DNA from: Pontiella desulfatans
Lineage (GTDB): Bacteria > Verrucomicrobiota > Kiritimatiellia > Kiritimatiellales > Pontiellaceae
Length of the DNA stretch: 64,000 nt
Direction of reading: 5' to 3'
Assembly (NCBI RefSeq): GCF_900890425.1
Contig: NZ_CAAHFG010000002.1
Span: forward strand, 992,001 to 1,056,000
A program made the translations under genes and the position numbers. The notes under the pieces were generated by a model. That model was not told the DNA's origin, ran no database searches, and worked only from the letters and a program-made list of their open reading frames with translations. Below, in pieces: positions 53,535 through 61,678 of this stretch (within the stretch, counting starts at the first letter, position 1; the number at the start of each line of letters is the position of its first letter).

Positions 53535-53661
53535 CATAGGAACTTAACTTGAATGGTTTCTCACCACAGAGGACACGGAGGCTCAGAGAAATAGTGCAAT
53601 CCCGCTCCTCTGTGCCTCAGTGCCCTCTGTGGTAAATAAACGAATCAGTTTAATTTGGTAT
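53535..53661 (+). repeat. MITE-like intergenic repeat, copy 2 (diverged)
   Basis: Same layout as at 44392: TTAACTTGAA, then CACCACAGAG..CACGGAGGCTCAGAG and its inverse CTCTGTG..CTCAGTG..CTCTGTGGT, ending ATCAGTTTAATTTGGTAT. The stretch after it (53662-53842) holds only short repeats of TATTGGTTAT / ATAACCAATA in inverted order. Confidence 0.7.
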
Positions 53662-53842
53662 GAGCTCTCTGTGGTGAAAGAAAATTTGGCAGGGCAATGC
53701 GAACGGTTGGGTAATACAGAGGAGGAACTTGCAAAACCTCTGGTTTTGCCGTTCCAGTTATCAGGTACTGGGTATTGGTTATCAGGACAAGTCATGCGCA
53801 ACCAGCGGTTTCGCCCAATAACCAATAACCAATAACTTTTAA

Positions 53843-53883
53843 CAAAAAACCGCCTCGCAAACTCGAAGGGGTTTGCAAGAGGC
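53843..53883 (-). terminator. rho-independent terminator of the leftward sulfatase gene
   Basis: On the minus strand, stem GCCTC..GTTTGC / GCAAAC.GAGGC (53883-53852) is followed by GGTTTTTTG. It lies 8 bp after the stop codon. Confidence 0.8.
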
Positions 53884-53891
53884 TCAGAGTA

Positions 53892-55253
53892 CTATGGTGT
53901 TTTCTGTTTCTTTTCGTAGGCTTCCTGCTCACGGCGGCTGGCGGCTTCGTCGGCCGGCGTCCAGCCGGATTTGAAGGCGGGTTCCGGAACCGATGCCTCC
54001 CACTTGATGTATTGGTTGCGCAGGCGTTCGACGATCTCGGGATACTGTTCGGCAAGGTTGTTCTTTTCGCCGATGTCCTGTTCCAGGTCGTAGAGGGTGG
54101 TCTCCTTGCGGTTGCGGTTTTCGATCCATTTGTACGTTCCGTGACGCAGCGCGAGGTCGGTCATGTGGTCGCGCCGCCAAAGCAGCATGCGCTGTGCATC
54201 GACGGTTTTATCTGCAGTGGTCAGATAGGGAAGCAGGTCGATGCCGTCGGCCTCCTTGACCGGCTCGGTTCCGGCGGCGGCGGCGAAGGTCGGCACGAGG
54301 TCGAGGCTGCTAACGATGTCGTCGCGCACCTGCCCGGCGGGGATGGTGCCCGGCCATTGGATGAAGAAGGGCACGCGCACACCGCCTTCCCAGACGGAGC
54401 CTTTCTTGTCGCGCAGCGGGCCGTTGTCGGACCCGTTCTTGTAGGTGGGGCCGCCGTTGTCGCTGAGAAAGACGACGAGGGTGTTGTTGCGCAGGCCGCG
54501 CTCGTCGAGGCATTGGAGGACGCGCCCCACGTTTTCGTCGAGCGAGTGCATCATGGCGGCATAGATCTGCCGCTTGGGGTTCTTGATGTCCTTGTAGCGT
54601 TCGATGTGCTCCGGCTTGGCGTGCATGGGGGCGTGCGGCGCGGTGTAGGAGAGGTACATGAAGAACGGCTGCCCCGGCGGATTCGCTTCGAGGATTGCGA
54701 TGGCCTTATCGGTGAAGAAGTCGGTGAGGTAGCCTTCGAATTCAACCTGCTGGCCGTTGAGCTCGATGCGGTTGACGCTGTTGGGCTTGTCGTTGTTTTT
54801 CGGATCCCAGAAATAGGAGCGGGAGCCTCCGCGCAGCCCGCAGAACCCATCGAAGCCCCGGTTGGTGGGGTAGTGCTTGTCCAGTTTGCCGAGATGCCAC
54901 TTGCCGATGCAGGAGGTGGCGTAGCCCGCGCGCTTGAGCATGCCGGCCATGGTTTCGAGCGAGGGGTCGAGCCCGTCTTCGCCTTCGGGCAGGTTGGCCT
55001 CGAAGCCGATGCCGATGCGGCCGCTGAGCAACCCGGCGCGCGACGGTGCGCAGACCGAGTTGCTGACATAGCCCTGCTTGAAGCGGACGCCGCCCTTCGC
55101 GATGGAGTCGATGTTCGGCGTCTTGAACTGGGTGCAGCCCTGCACGCCGAGGTCGGCATAGCCCAGGTCGTCCGCGAGAATCAGCAGAATATTGGGCGTT
55201 CCGGCGAGGGCCGTGCCCGCAAGGAGGAGCGTTGCAAACAAGGTTCGAATCAT
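53892..55253 (-). CDS. Cys-type sulfatase
   Basis: 453 residues; AAAGGA upstream of ATG and signal peptide MIRTLFATLLLAGTALA. PNILLILADDLGYADLGVQG carries the first metal ligands, SVCAPSRAGLLSGR the formylglycine cysteine (Cys68), then CIGKWHLGK and LSDNGGPTYKNGSDNGPLRD. It is strikingly like the sulfatase at 60165 on the other strand (shared SVCAPSRAGLL[ST]GR, QGYV[SA]NS, MYLSYTAPH[AG]P). The two are in inverted orientation around the GH16 and GH2 genes and probably arose by duplication. Both sides carry repeats or terminators. Confidence 0.93.
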   Translation of the reverse strand: MIRTLFATLLLAGTALAGTPNILLILADDLGYADLGVQGCTQFKTPNIDSIAKGGVRFKQGYVSNSVCAPSRAGLLSGRIGIGFEANLPEGEDGLDPSLETMAGMLKRAGYATSCIGKWHLGKLDKHYPTNRGFDGFCGLRGGSRSYFWDPKNNDKPNSVNRIELNGQQVEFEGYLTDFFTDKAIAILEANPPGQPFFMYLSYTAPHAPMHAKPEHIERYKDIKNPKRQIYAAMMHSLDENVGRVLQCLDERGLRNNTLVVFLSDNGGPTYKNGSDNGPLRDKKGSVWEGGVRVPFFIQWPGTIPAGQVRDDIVSSLDLVPTFAAAAGTEPVKEADGIDLLPYLTTADKTVDAQRMLLWRRDHMTDLALRHGTYKWIENRNRKETTLYDLEQDIGEKNNLAEQYPEIVERLRNQYIKWEASVPEPAFKSGWTPADEAASRREQEAYEKKQKTP

Positions 55254-55296
55254 GGTTTTTCCTTTGTGCTACTATCTTTCAATTTCTGTTTTACTG

Positions 55297-55388
55297 GCAA
55301 TTTACCACCACCCGCTGCGCTAGAGGGCTCCGAGGCTCAGAGGGTTGGGAGGCTCTGTGTCTCGGAGTTCTCTGTGGTAAAAATTAAC
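55297..55388 (+). repeat. partial or decayed copy of the MITE-like repeat
   Basis: A shortened relative with TTTACCACCA, GAGGCTCAGAG, CTCTGTGTCTCGGAG and CTCTGTGGTAAAAATTAAC. It lies in tandem before the better copy at 55395. Confidence 0.55.
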
Positions 55389-55394
55389 CGTGTC

Positions 55395-55521
55395 ATAGGC
55401 AATTAACCTGAAGAGTCTCACCACAGAGCGCACGGAGGCACAGAGCAACCAATATATCTGCCACCCTCTGCGTCTCAGTGAACTCTGTGGTAAAAAAATT
55501 CAAATCAGTTTAATTTGGTAT
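55395..55521 (+). repeat. MITE-like intergenic repeat, copy 3
   Basis: Almost the same as the copy at 44392 over about 126 bp, including ATAGGCAATTAAC at the start, the CACCACAGAGCGCACGGAGG arm and ATCAGTTTAATTTGGTAT at the end. It fills most of the 55254-55579 gap together with the partial copy. Confidence 0.75.
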
Positions 55522-55579
55522 CATCGGTGTTTATCTGCGGTGTTAAAACATTGGGTTGCGGCTATGCCGCGCTAGGTAT

Positions 55580-56437
55580 TCAGTGTGTTTCGGGGTGGTC
55601 TTTATTTTGTTTTTGGTAGACGCGGACGTAGTCGACCTCGAAGCGGGCAGGGAACTCCGTTGCCGCGGGATCGCCGCCGCAGGTGCCGTGGATGGCGAGG
55701 TTGAGCAGGATATAGTGCGGCTGGCCGAAGGGGTGTTCGATCCGCCCCTTCCCCGGGTTCCGGGTGGCGTCGGTTTTGGTTTCGTTCAGCAGCCGGTCGT
55801 CGACATAGAGCCGGATATGCTCCTCGTCCCAGTCCATGCGCCAGAGATGGAAATCGTCGGCCCAGCCCTCGCCCAGTTTGGCAAGCGGGGTCTTGACGCT
55901 TTTATGCTTTGGCGGGCTATAGGGAACCGCCCCCCAGATCACGTTCGCCAACAGCTTGTCCTGGTAATATTCCATGATGTCGACCTCGCCGTTGGTCGGC
56001 CAGTCGCCCTCGTTGCCCAGCGTCCAGAACGCCGGCCAAAGCCCGGCGCGCGTATCGATTTTCGCGCGCATTTCAAAGCGCCCGTATTGCCAGCTATGGA
56101 GTCCCCTGGTGATGAGGCAGGCCGAGGTGTAGTTGGCGTGGTCCCACTGTTTCCTCCAATCCTTGGAGCCCGGCTTGTGCCCGGGGTTGGGAACGCGCTC
56201 GCGGCGCGCCTCGATCACCAAAAAGCCGTTGGTGCACCAGGCGTTTTCCGGCTGGTACCACTGCGCCTCATGATTCCGCGAGTGCCCGTGCTCATAGGTC
56301 CAGTTGGCCGGGTCCGGCCGACCGTCCACATTGAACTCGTCCGCCCACACCAGCGCATAGCCGCCCGGCGCCCCCTGGGAGACCGGGGCCAGCAACGTGC
56401 TCGCCAAGCACATGAAAGTCGTGATTTTCATTCCCAT
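55580..56437 (-). CDS. secreted GH16 endo-glycanase
   Basis: 285 residues from the ATG at 56437; ATGs at 56431 and 56488 are also possible because no clear ribosome site is visible. Signal peptide MGMKITTFMCLASTLLAPVSQG. The GH16 jelly roll opens with YALVWADEFNVDGRPDPANW, has YGRFEMRAKIDTRAGLWPAFW, and carries the catalytic E-x-D-x-x-E in GEVDIMEYY (Glu151, Asp153, Glu156). It ends VDYVRVYQ, the usual last strand. GH16 enzymes cut beta-1,3/1,4-glucans or galactans such as laminarin, agar, porphyran or carrageenan; which one cannot be told here. It is alone on the minus strand behind a sulfatase gene and opposite a beta-galactosidase-like gene. Confidence 0.92.
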   Translation of the reverse strand: MGMKITTFMCLASTLLAPVSQGAPGGYALVWADEFNVDGRPDPANWTYEHGHSRNHEAQWYQPENAWCTNGFLVIEARRERVPNPGHKPGSKDWRKQWDHANYTSACLITRGLHSWQYGRFEMRAKIDTRAGLWPAFWTLGNEGDWPTNGEVDIMEYYQDKLLANVIWGAVPYSPPKHKSVKTPLAKLGEGWADDFHLWRMDWDEEHIRLYVDDRLLNETKTDATRNPGKGRIEHPFGQPHYILLNLAIHGTCGGDPAATEFPARFEVDYVRVYQKQNKDHPETH

Positions 56438-56708
56438 AATAAGATATGCGTTCAAAACGCCCTTTCTGACACCTGAAGATATTTTCATCGATCCGTTGGA
56501 TGATTAATATATGGGGCGAAGCGAAAAAGACGCAAAGAAATCTGCAACCCGTTTTTTGTGCGTACTTGGGTTTTTCGAACGAACTGCCTTTGCATATATC
56601 CAAGCCGGAAAAGAATCGTTGCTTCAGGATGGTGCAGTAACTTTTTGAAAAAATGCAGTCAGATCACGCCGGTTGGGCACTATATATGGATAAGGAGAGA
56701 ACGACACG

Positions 56709-56966
56709 ATGCCGGGAACCTAGGAATTCATTCGCCAGTTTACGCTCAACGAGCGGTAGATCCGCTATACCATCGCGAGCCTGGTGGCGAATACGAGCGT
56801 AGATGATAGCGATAGGTTGAACAACTTCGCCGAATACAGCATCGTTGACGCCTTCGACTTTGTGATCAACGGGGTTGCATGGATGGAACAACAAGCGTTA
56901 ATCCGGGTAAGGATTGAAAAGCAGAGAGCGGGGGGATGGGCATGGCGAGGATGGCTCGGGAATTAG
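56709..56966 (+). pseudogene. decayed short reading frame with two in-frame TAG codons
   Basis: From an ATG at 56709 the frame runs to 56966 except for TAG at 56721 and 56757. Between them and after, it reads like real protein: EFIRQFTLNER, then IRYTIASLVANTSVDDSDRL and YSIVDAFDFVINGVAWMEQQ. I recognise no family. One C-to-T change in each TAG would restore Gln. It overlaps the start of the GH2 gene. The rest of the 56489-56935 gap shows nothing I can name. Confidence 0.35.
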
Positions 56967-59900
56967 TTTTACTTGGTTTGATCGCGGCAGGCGTTGATGC
57001 GCAAGAGCATTGGCGCAACCCCGAAATCTTCCGGGTGAACAAGGAGCCGGCGCATGCGGAGTTTATTGTCTGCGACGGTCGCGCGGATGCCATCCTGCCG
57101 TTGGACATCTCCAATCCCTGGAACCGCTCGGCATACCAAAGTCTGAACGGGGAGTGGGAATTCAATTGGTATTCCTCGGTCGATAAGGTACCTGCCGACT
57201 GGAGCAATGCCGCCGAGTGGGGAACGATACCCGTTCCGGGGTGCTGGCAAACCTATGGCCATGACCGCCTCTACTACACGAACACCGAACAGCCGTTCTG
57301 GTTCAACTACAACAATCCCGGCGGCAAGTGGCAGGAAAATTTCAGTGGCCGGGAGGAGCTGATGGCCTCCGCCCGGAAGGGTTTTCTGAACACAAAGGAT
57401 GTCTCGGCCGGCTGCTACCGCAAATGGGTGGACGTTCCCGCCGAACGGCTGGACGGCCGCGTGGTACTGCGCATCGGCGGTGTCGAGGCGGGCATCGGCA
57501 TTTATGTGAATGGCAAGGAAGTCGGCTACAGCCAGGACAGCATGACGCCCGCTGAATTCAACCTGGCGCCATACCTGAAGCCGGGCAAAAACCTGATCGG
57601 GATGATGGTCTACCGCTGGACGGACGGCAGCTACCTGGAAATCCAGGACATGGTGCGCTTTGCCGGCATCCACCGCGATGTCTTCCTGCGCTTTGAACCG
57701 GAACAGCGGATTGAGGATCTTTATTTTGTCGGCACGCCCTCCGCCGATCTGAAAACGGTGGACGCGGTTTATGAGGTGGATGTTGAACAGGCGCCGATTG
57801 GTGCTTCGGTCGAATTTGAGCTGATGGACGGTTTTAAAACCGTTGACCGCTGGTCGGCAGCCGTACCGCAGGCGTCCCGCCTGCTCCACGCAAAGGTTTC
57901 CGGCTCCCGTTCCTTCAACGGGCTGAAACCATGGAGCCCGGAACAGCCGAATCTCTACACGCTGGTTGCAACGCTGAAGGAGGCTTCCGGCACAGCGTTG
58001 CAGACGGTGCGCATCGATGCCGGCTTCCGCCGGTTCGAAGATCGCGAGGGGAATCTCCATCTCAACGGCCAGCGCTTTTTCATCCGGGGCGTCAACCGGC
58101 ACGACCACCATCCAAAGCTGGGGCGGCAGGTGACGGTGGAGTCGATGATCCGCGACCTTGAGCTGATGAAGCGCAGCAACATCAACACCGTCCGTACCTC
58201 GCACTATCCGAACGACGAGCGCTGGTATTATCTCTGCAACCGTTACGGCATGGCGCTGATCGATGAGGCCAACCTGGAGTCGCACGCCATCAGCCAGGAG
58301 ATTCCGGGCAACCATCCGCAGTGGATCCCGCAGTCGGTCGACCGCATGGTCAACCTGGTCGAGCGCGACAAGAACCATCCTGCGGTTTTCATCTGGTCGC
58401 TCGGCAACGAGCAGGGGCAGGGGTGGGACAACACCTTCGACGCGCAGTACGACGCCGCGAAGGCCATCGACCCCACGCGCCTGGTGATGTGCGATCGGGG
58501 GAACGACAACGAGGGCAAGCGCCCGGATCGCCGCCGTTCCGACAAACCGGATGCCATCACGCCCATGTATGGCGCCTTGTCGCAGATGGAACGGCACGTG
58601 CAAAAGAAAAATGAAAAGCGCCCCTTCTTTCTTTGCGAATACCGCCACGCCATGGGCAACGCGGTCGGCGCGCTCAAGGAGGTCTGGGACTATATCTACG
58701 AGCACGAAGAGCGCGGGCTCAATGGCGGTTGCATCTGGGACTGGGTCGACCAGGGCGTCGAGGCCGTCGGTGATGATGGAACGGTCTATTATCAATATGG
58801 CGGCGACTGGAACGACTGGGCGCGGAACACGGGCAACTTTTGCCTGAATGGCCTCGTGCTGCCGAACCGCACCGAAACGCCGAAGCTGGCCGAAGTGAAG
58901 AAATGCTATGAACCGGTCTTCACCAAAGCCCTCTCGCTCGAAGACGGGCGGTTCGAAATCTTCAACCGCCACATCTCAACCGATCTCTCGGCTTTCACCC
59001 TGGAATGGGACGTGCGTGAAAACGGTCGCGTCGCCGAAAACGGACGGGTGGAAAACTTAACCGCGAAGCCCGGTGAAAAACAGATCGTTCAAATCCCGAT
59101 CACCCGCAACCCTTCCGGTGGCGAGCGCATTCTTCGTATGTCGTACCAGACTCGCGAAGCGCAGCCGTTGGTGCCGGCGGGGCATGAGGTCACCTTTGCC
59201 GAATTCAAGCTCGGAGGCGAATGGCGACCGAATCAAAAGGCCGCCAGGGCAAGCGCTACCTATACGGAAGACGACCAGGCGATTGTTGTTCGCGGCGGTG
59301 ATGCGGTCTACACCTTCAGCAAGGCGAAGGGAACGCTGGTCTCGCTGAAGGTCGGCGGAACCGAACTGATGGCGCCGGATTCGGAGGACCGCCACTTTGA
59401 TCATGATCTGGCGATGATCGATAACTATGTCCGCCACTGGAAGCTGCACCTCAAGGAATACGACCGGCTTAAGTTGCGGGAGCTGGCAAAGGTGGAACCC
59501 TCGAAGGTGTCGGCGGCGCAGTCCGGCAAGCCGGTGGTGGTGCAAATCCGGTCCGGTTTCCGCAGTTCGGAAGGCGCGGGCTTCGACGAGGAGCAGACGT
59601 GGACGATCGACGGCGCGGGGCAGGCCGCGCTGGTTGAAAAGGTGTCGCCCGCCGGGGCACTTGGTTCCGAGGTCTGGATTCCCCGGATGGGCGTGCGGTT
59701 CCAACTGGCTCCGACCCTCGATCGCGTCTCCTATTATGGGCTTGGGCCGCATGGGAACTATGTGGATCGCTCAACCAGTGCTTGGACAGGCATTCATGAA
59801 AACACGGTGATGGGGCACTATGTGCCTTATGCCAAACCGCAGGATCACGGCAACCGCGAACAGGTGCGTTGGATGCAACTCTCCGATGCCGATGGACGCG

Positions 59901-60145
59901 GGTTGCGGGTGATCGCCCCGGAGCCGTTGGCGATGAGTGTGCTGCCCTACACGCAGGCCGAGCTGGCCAAGGCGCGCCACACGGTCAAGCTGCCGAATGA
60001 GCCGACCGCGACCGAGCTGCGCATTGCTGCCGGCGTCTCCGGCGTCGGCAACGGATCGTGCGGCCCGCCGACCATGGAGAAATACCAGGTGCTCTCCGCC
60101 CCGGTCGAATATCGGTTTATGATCATGCCCTTCGCGGCGAACTGA
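56936..60145 (+). CDS. secreted GH2 beta-galactosidase
   Basis: 1069 residues, about the length of LacZ. An N-terminal hydrophobic stretch (LVLLGLIAAGVDA) looks like a signal peptide. Domain order: sugar-binding jelly roll (about 45-230, SLNGEWEFNWY, VPGCWQTYGHD), Ig-like (about 235-340), TIM barrel (about 345-660) with GVNRHDHHPKLGRQV, the acid/base Glu492 in WSLGNEQGQGWD and the nucleophile Glu568 in LCEYRHAMGN, a second Ig-like domain, and a C-terminal beta-galactosidase small-chain domain (YYGLGPHGNYVDRS). It cleaves terminal beta-galactose or a related beta-sugar. It starts 20 bp before the sulfatase gene's own unit and is likely co-transcribed with it, suggesting a sulfated galactan-type substrate (inference). 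Confidence 0.94.
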   Translation: MGMARMARELVLLGLIAAGVDAQEHWRNPEIFRVNKEPAHAEFIVCDGRADAILPLDISNPWNRSAYQSLNGEWEFNWYSSVDKVPADWSNAAEWGTIPVPGCWQTYGHDRLYYTNTEQPFWFNYNNPGGKWQENFSGREELMASARKGFLNTKDVSAGCYRKWVDVPAERLDGRVVLRIGGVEAGIGIYVNGKEVGYSQDSMTPAEFNLAPYLKPGKNLIGMMVYRWTDGSYLEIQDMVRFAGIHRDVFLRFEPEQRIEDLYFVGTPSADLKTVDAVYEVDVEQAPIGASVEFELMDGFKTVDRWSAAVPQASRLLHAKVSGSRSFNGLKPWSPEQPNLYTLVATLKEASGTALQTVRIDAGFRRFEDREGNLHLNGQRFFIRGVNRHDHHPKLGRQVTVESMIRDLELMKRSNINTVRTSHYPNDERWYYLCNRYGMALIDEANLESHAISQEIPGNHPQWIPQSVDRMVNLVERDKNHPAVFIWSLGNEQGQGWDNTFDAQYDAAKAIDPTRLVMCDRGNDNEGKRPDRRRSDKPDAITPMYGALSQMERHVQKKNEKRPFFLCEYRHAMGNAVGALKEVWDYIYEHEERGLNGGCIWDWVDQGVEAVGDDGTVYYQYGGDWNDWARNTGNFCLNGLVLPNRTETPKLAEVKKCYEPVFTKALSLEDGRFEIFNRHISTDLSAFTLEWDVRENGRVAENGRVENLTAKPGEKQIVQIPITRNPSGGERILRMSYQTREAQPLVPAGHEVTFAEFKLGGEWRPNQKAARASATYTEDDQAIVVRGGDAVYTFSKAKGTLVSLKVGGTELMAPDSEDRHFDHDLAMIDNYVRHWKLHLKEYDRLKLRELAKVEPSKVSAAQSGKPVVVQIRSGFRSSEGAGFDEEQTWTIDGAGQAALVEKVSPAGALGSEVWIPRMGVRFQLAPTLDRVSYYGLGPHGNYVDRSTSAWTGIHENTVMGHYVPYAKPQDHGNREQVRWMQLSDADGRGLRVIAPEPLAMSVLPYTQAELAKARHTVKLPNEPTATELRIAAGVSGVGNGSCGPPTMEKYQVLSAPVEYRFMIMPFAAN

Positions 60146-60164
60146 GAAAACAAGGAGAAGAGAT

Positions 60165-61553
60165 ATGTTTCGATCTGTTGCGTGGATTGCTTTGTTGGCT
60201 GGAGGGTTTGCCGCTGCGGCGCAGGCGGCTCCAAAAAAGCCCAACGTCCTGATTATCCTGGCCGACGACCTGGGCTATGCCGATTTGAGCGTGCAGGGCT
60301 GCAAGCAGTTCAAGACGCCGAACATCGACCGCATCTTCAACGAAGGCGTCCGCTTCACGCAGGGCTACGTGGCCAACTCGGTTTGCGCACCGTCGCGCGC
60401 CGGGCTGCTGACGGGGCGCATGGGCAGCAGCTTCGGCTTTGAATCGAACCTGAACCACGACCTGTCCAGTAAACCCGGTTCCACCGTCGGTCTTCCGCTC
60501 GACCAAAAGACCATTGCCGATGTGCTGAAGGCGGTTGGCTATGAAAACTACTGCATCGGCAAGTGGCACCTCGGCGACAACCAGAAGCTGTTCCATCCCC
60601 TCAAACGCGGGTTCGATGCGTTCTGCGGGCTGATCTCCGGCTCGCGCTCCTACTGGGCGCTGGAAAAGCACGATCCGATCAAGACGCTGATGGTCGACTA
60701 CGGCTACATGGACGAAGGCCAGGTTGAGGATTTCTACGTGACCGACGTGCTGACCGATAAGGCCATCCACTATTTGGAAACCCGGCAAAAGGACCAACCG
60801 TTTTTCATGTACCTTTCCTACACCGCGCCCCACGGGCCCCTGGAGGCGAAGGACGATGTGCTGGAGAGGCTCGATTATGATTTCAAGAATCCAAAACGGA
60901 AAATCTACGCCGGGATGGTTGTCAACATGGACGACAATGTCGGGCGCGTGCTGAACTGCCTGGATGACCTGGGTATTTCCGAAAACACCCTGATTGTTTT
61001 CCTGAGCGACAATGGCGGGCCCACGGACAAGAACAGTTCGTCGAACTGGCCGTTGCGGGGCATGAAAGGGCAGCTGTTCGAAGGGGGCGTGCGCGTTCCG
61101 TTCGGCGTGTGCTGGAAGGGAACCATTCCGCCGGGGCAGGTGAACAACGAGCCGGTCATCAGCCTCGACCTGCTTCCGACCTTCGCCGCGATCTCCGGCG
61201 CGGACAAGAAGACCACCATCGAAACCGACGGCCTGAACCTGATGCCGTTGCTGATGCAACGGACTGGCTCGCTTCCCGGACGGACCTTCTACTGGCGGCG
61301 CGGTGAGAAAACCCAGGTCGCGATCCGGGAGGGCAAGTTCAAGTATCACCAGAACCGCCGCAAGGGCGAAGAGTTCCTCTGGAACATCGAGGACGACATC
61401 GGCGAAAAGAACAACCTCGTCAAGGAGCATCCCGAGCTGGCCTCCAGGATGCGCGCCCAGTATGAAAAGTGGGAAACCACCCTGCCGCCGCTCGGCGTCG
61501 GCATCGGTGCGCCGGCTCCGGACGAAGGAAAAAAATCCCAAAAGAGGAAGTAG
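60165..61553 (+). CDS. Cys-type sulfatase
   Basis: 462 residues; GGAGAAGAGAT before ATG; signal peptide MFRSVAWIALLAGGFAAAAQA. PNVLIILADDLGYADLSVQG, SVCAPSRAGLLTGR with Cys74, CIGKWHLGDNQK and LSDNGGPTDKNSSSNWPLRG mark the active site. It is the close relative of the sulfatase at 53892 on the other strand. It follows the GH2 gene by 19 bp. As with the other sulfatases here, activity depends on a formylglycine-generating enzyme that is not in this window. Confidence 0.94.
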   Translation: MFRSVAWIALLAGGFAAAAQAAPKKPNVLIILADDLGYADLSVQGCKQFKTPNIDRIFNEGVRFTQGYVANSVCAPSRAGLLTGRMGSSFGFESNLNHDLSSKPGSTVGLPLDQKTIADVLKAVGYENYCIGKWHLGDNQKLFHPLKRGFDAFCGLISGSRSYWALEKHDPIKTLMVDYGYMDEGQVEDFYVTDVLTDKAIHYLETRQKDQPFFMYLSYTAPHGPLEAKDDVLERLDYDFKNPKRKIYAGMVVNMDDNVGRVLNCLDDLGISENTLIVFLSDNGGPTDKNSSSNWPLRGMKGQLFEGGVRVPFGVCWKGTIPPGQVNNEPVISLDLLPTFAAISGADKKTTIETDGLNLMPLLMQRTGSLPGRTFYWRRGEKTQVAIREGKFKYHQNRRKGEEFLWNIEDDIGEKNNLVKEHPELASRMRAQYEKWETTLPPLGVGIGAPAPDEGKKSQKRK

Positions 61554-61652
61554 GTGTTCCCTTGAGGTTGCAACGATGCGTTGTTCGGACGGGTCCGCGT
61601 CTACATGGAGTCGGAATAGGGGAATTTTTTCCCGGATCGAGGATCGATATTT

Positions 61653-61669
61653 CTAGTATATCGTACTAG
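61653..61669. promoter_or_regulatory. 17-bp palindrome before the GH128-like gene
   Basis: CTAGTA-TATCG-TACTAG has perfect 6-bp arms and ends 9 bp before the ATG at 61679. Its right arm overlaps the only Shine-Dalgarno-like bases (AGGG at 61668-61671), so it may act as a repressor site or as an RNA hairpin that hides the ribosome site. Confidence 0.45.
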
Positions 61670-61678
61670 GGTTCCGCC

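Noticed and set aside
53662-53842. Small frame and short ATAACCAATA repeats between copy 2 of the MITE-like repeat and the terminator
   Set aside because: The frame has no coding character; the short repeats are too simple to call an array or CRISPR.
33596-61621. Identical 13-mer AGTCGGAATAGGG upstream of the PEP-CTERM gene (33596) and of the GH128-like gene (61609), thought of as an ECF promoter
   Set aside because: A shared 13-mer is expected by chance in a window of this size, and I could not align a consistent second box. Similar sequence near 37917 and 62535 is too loose.
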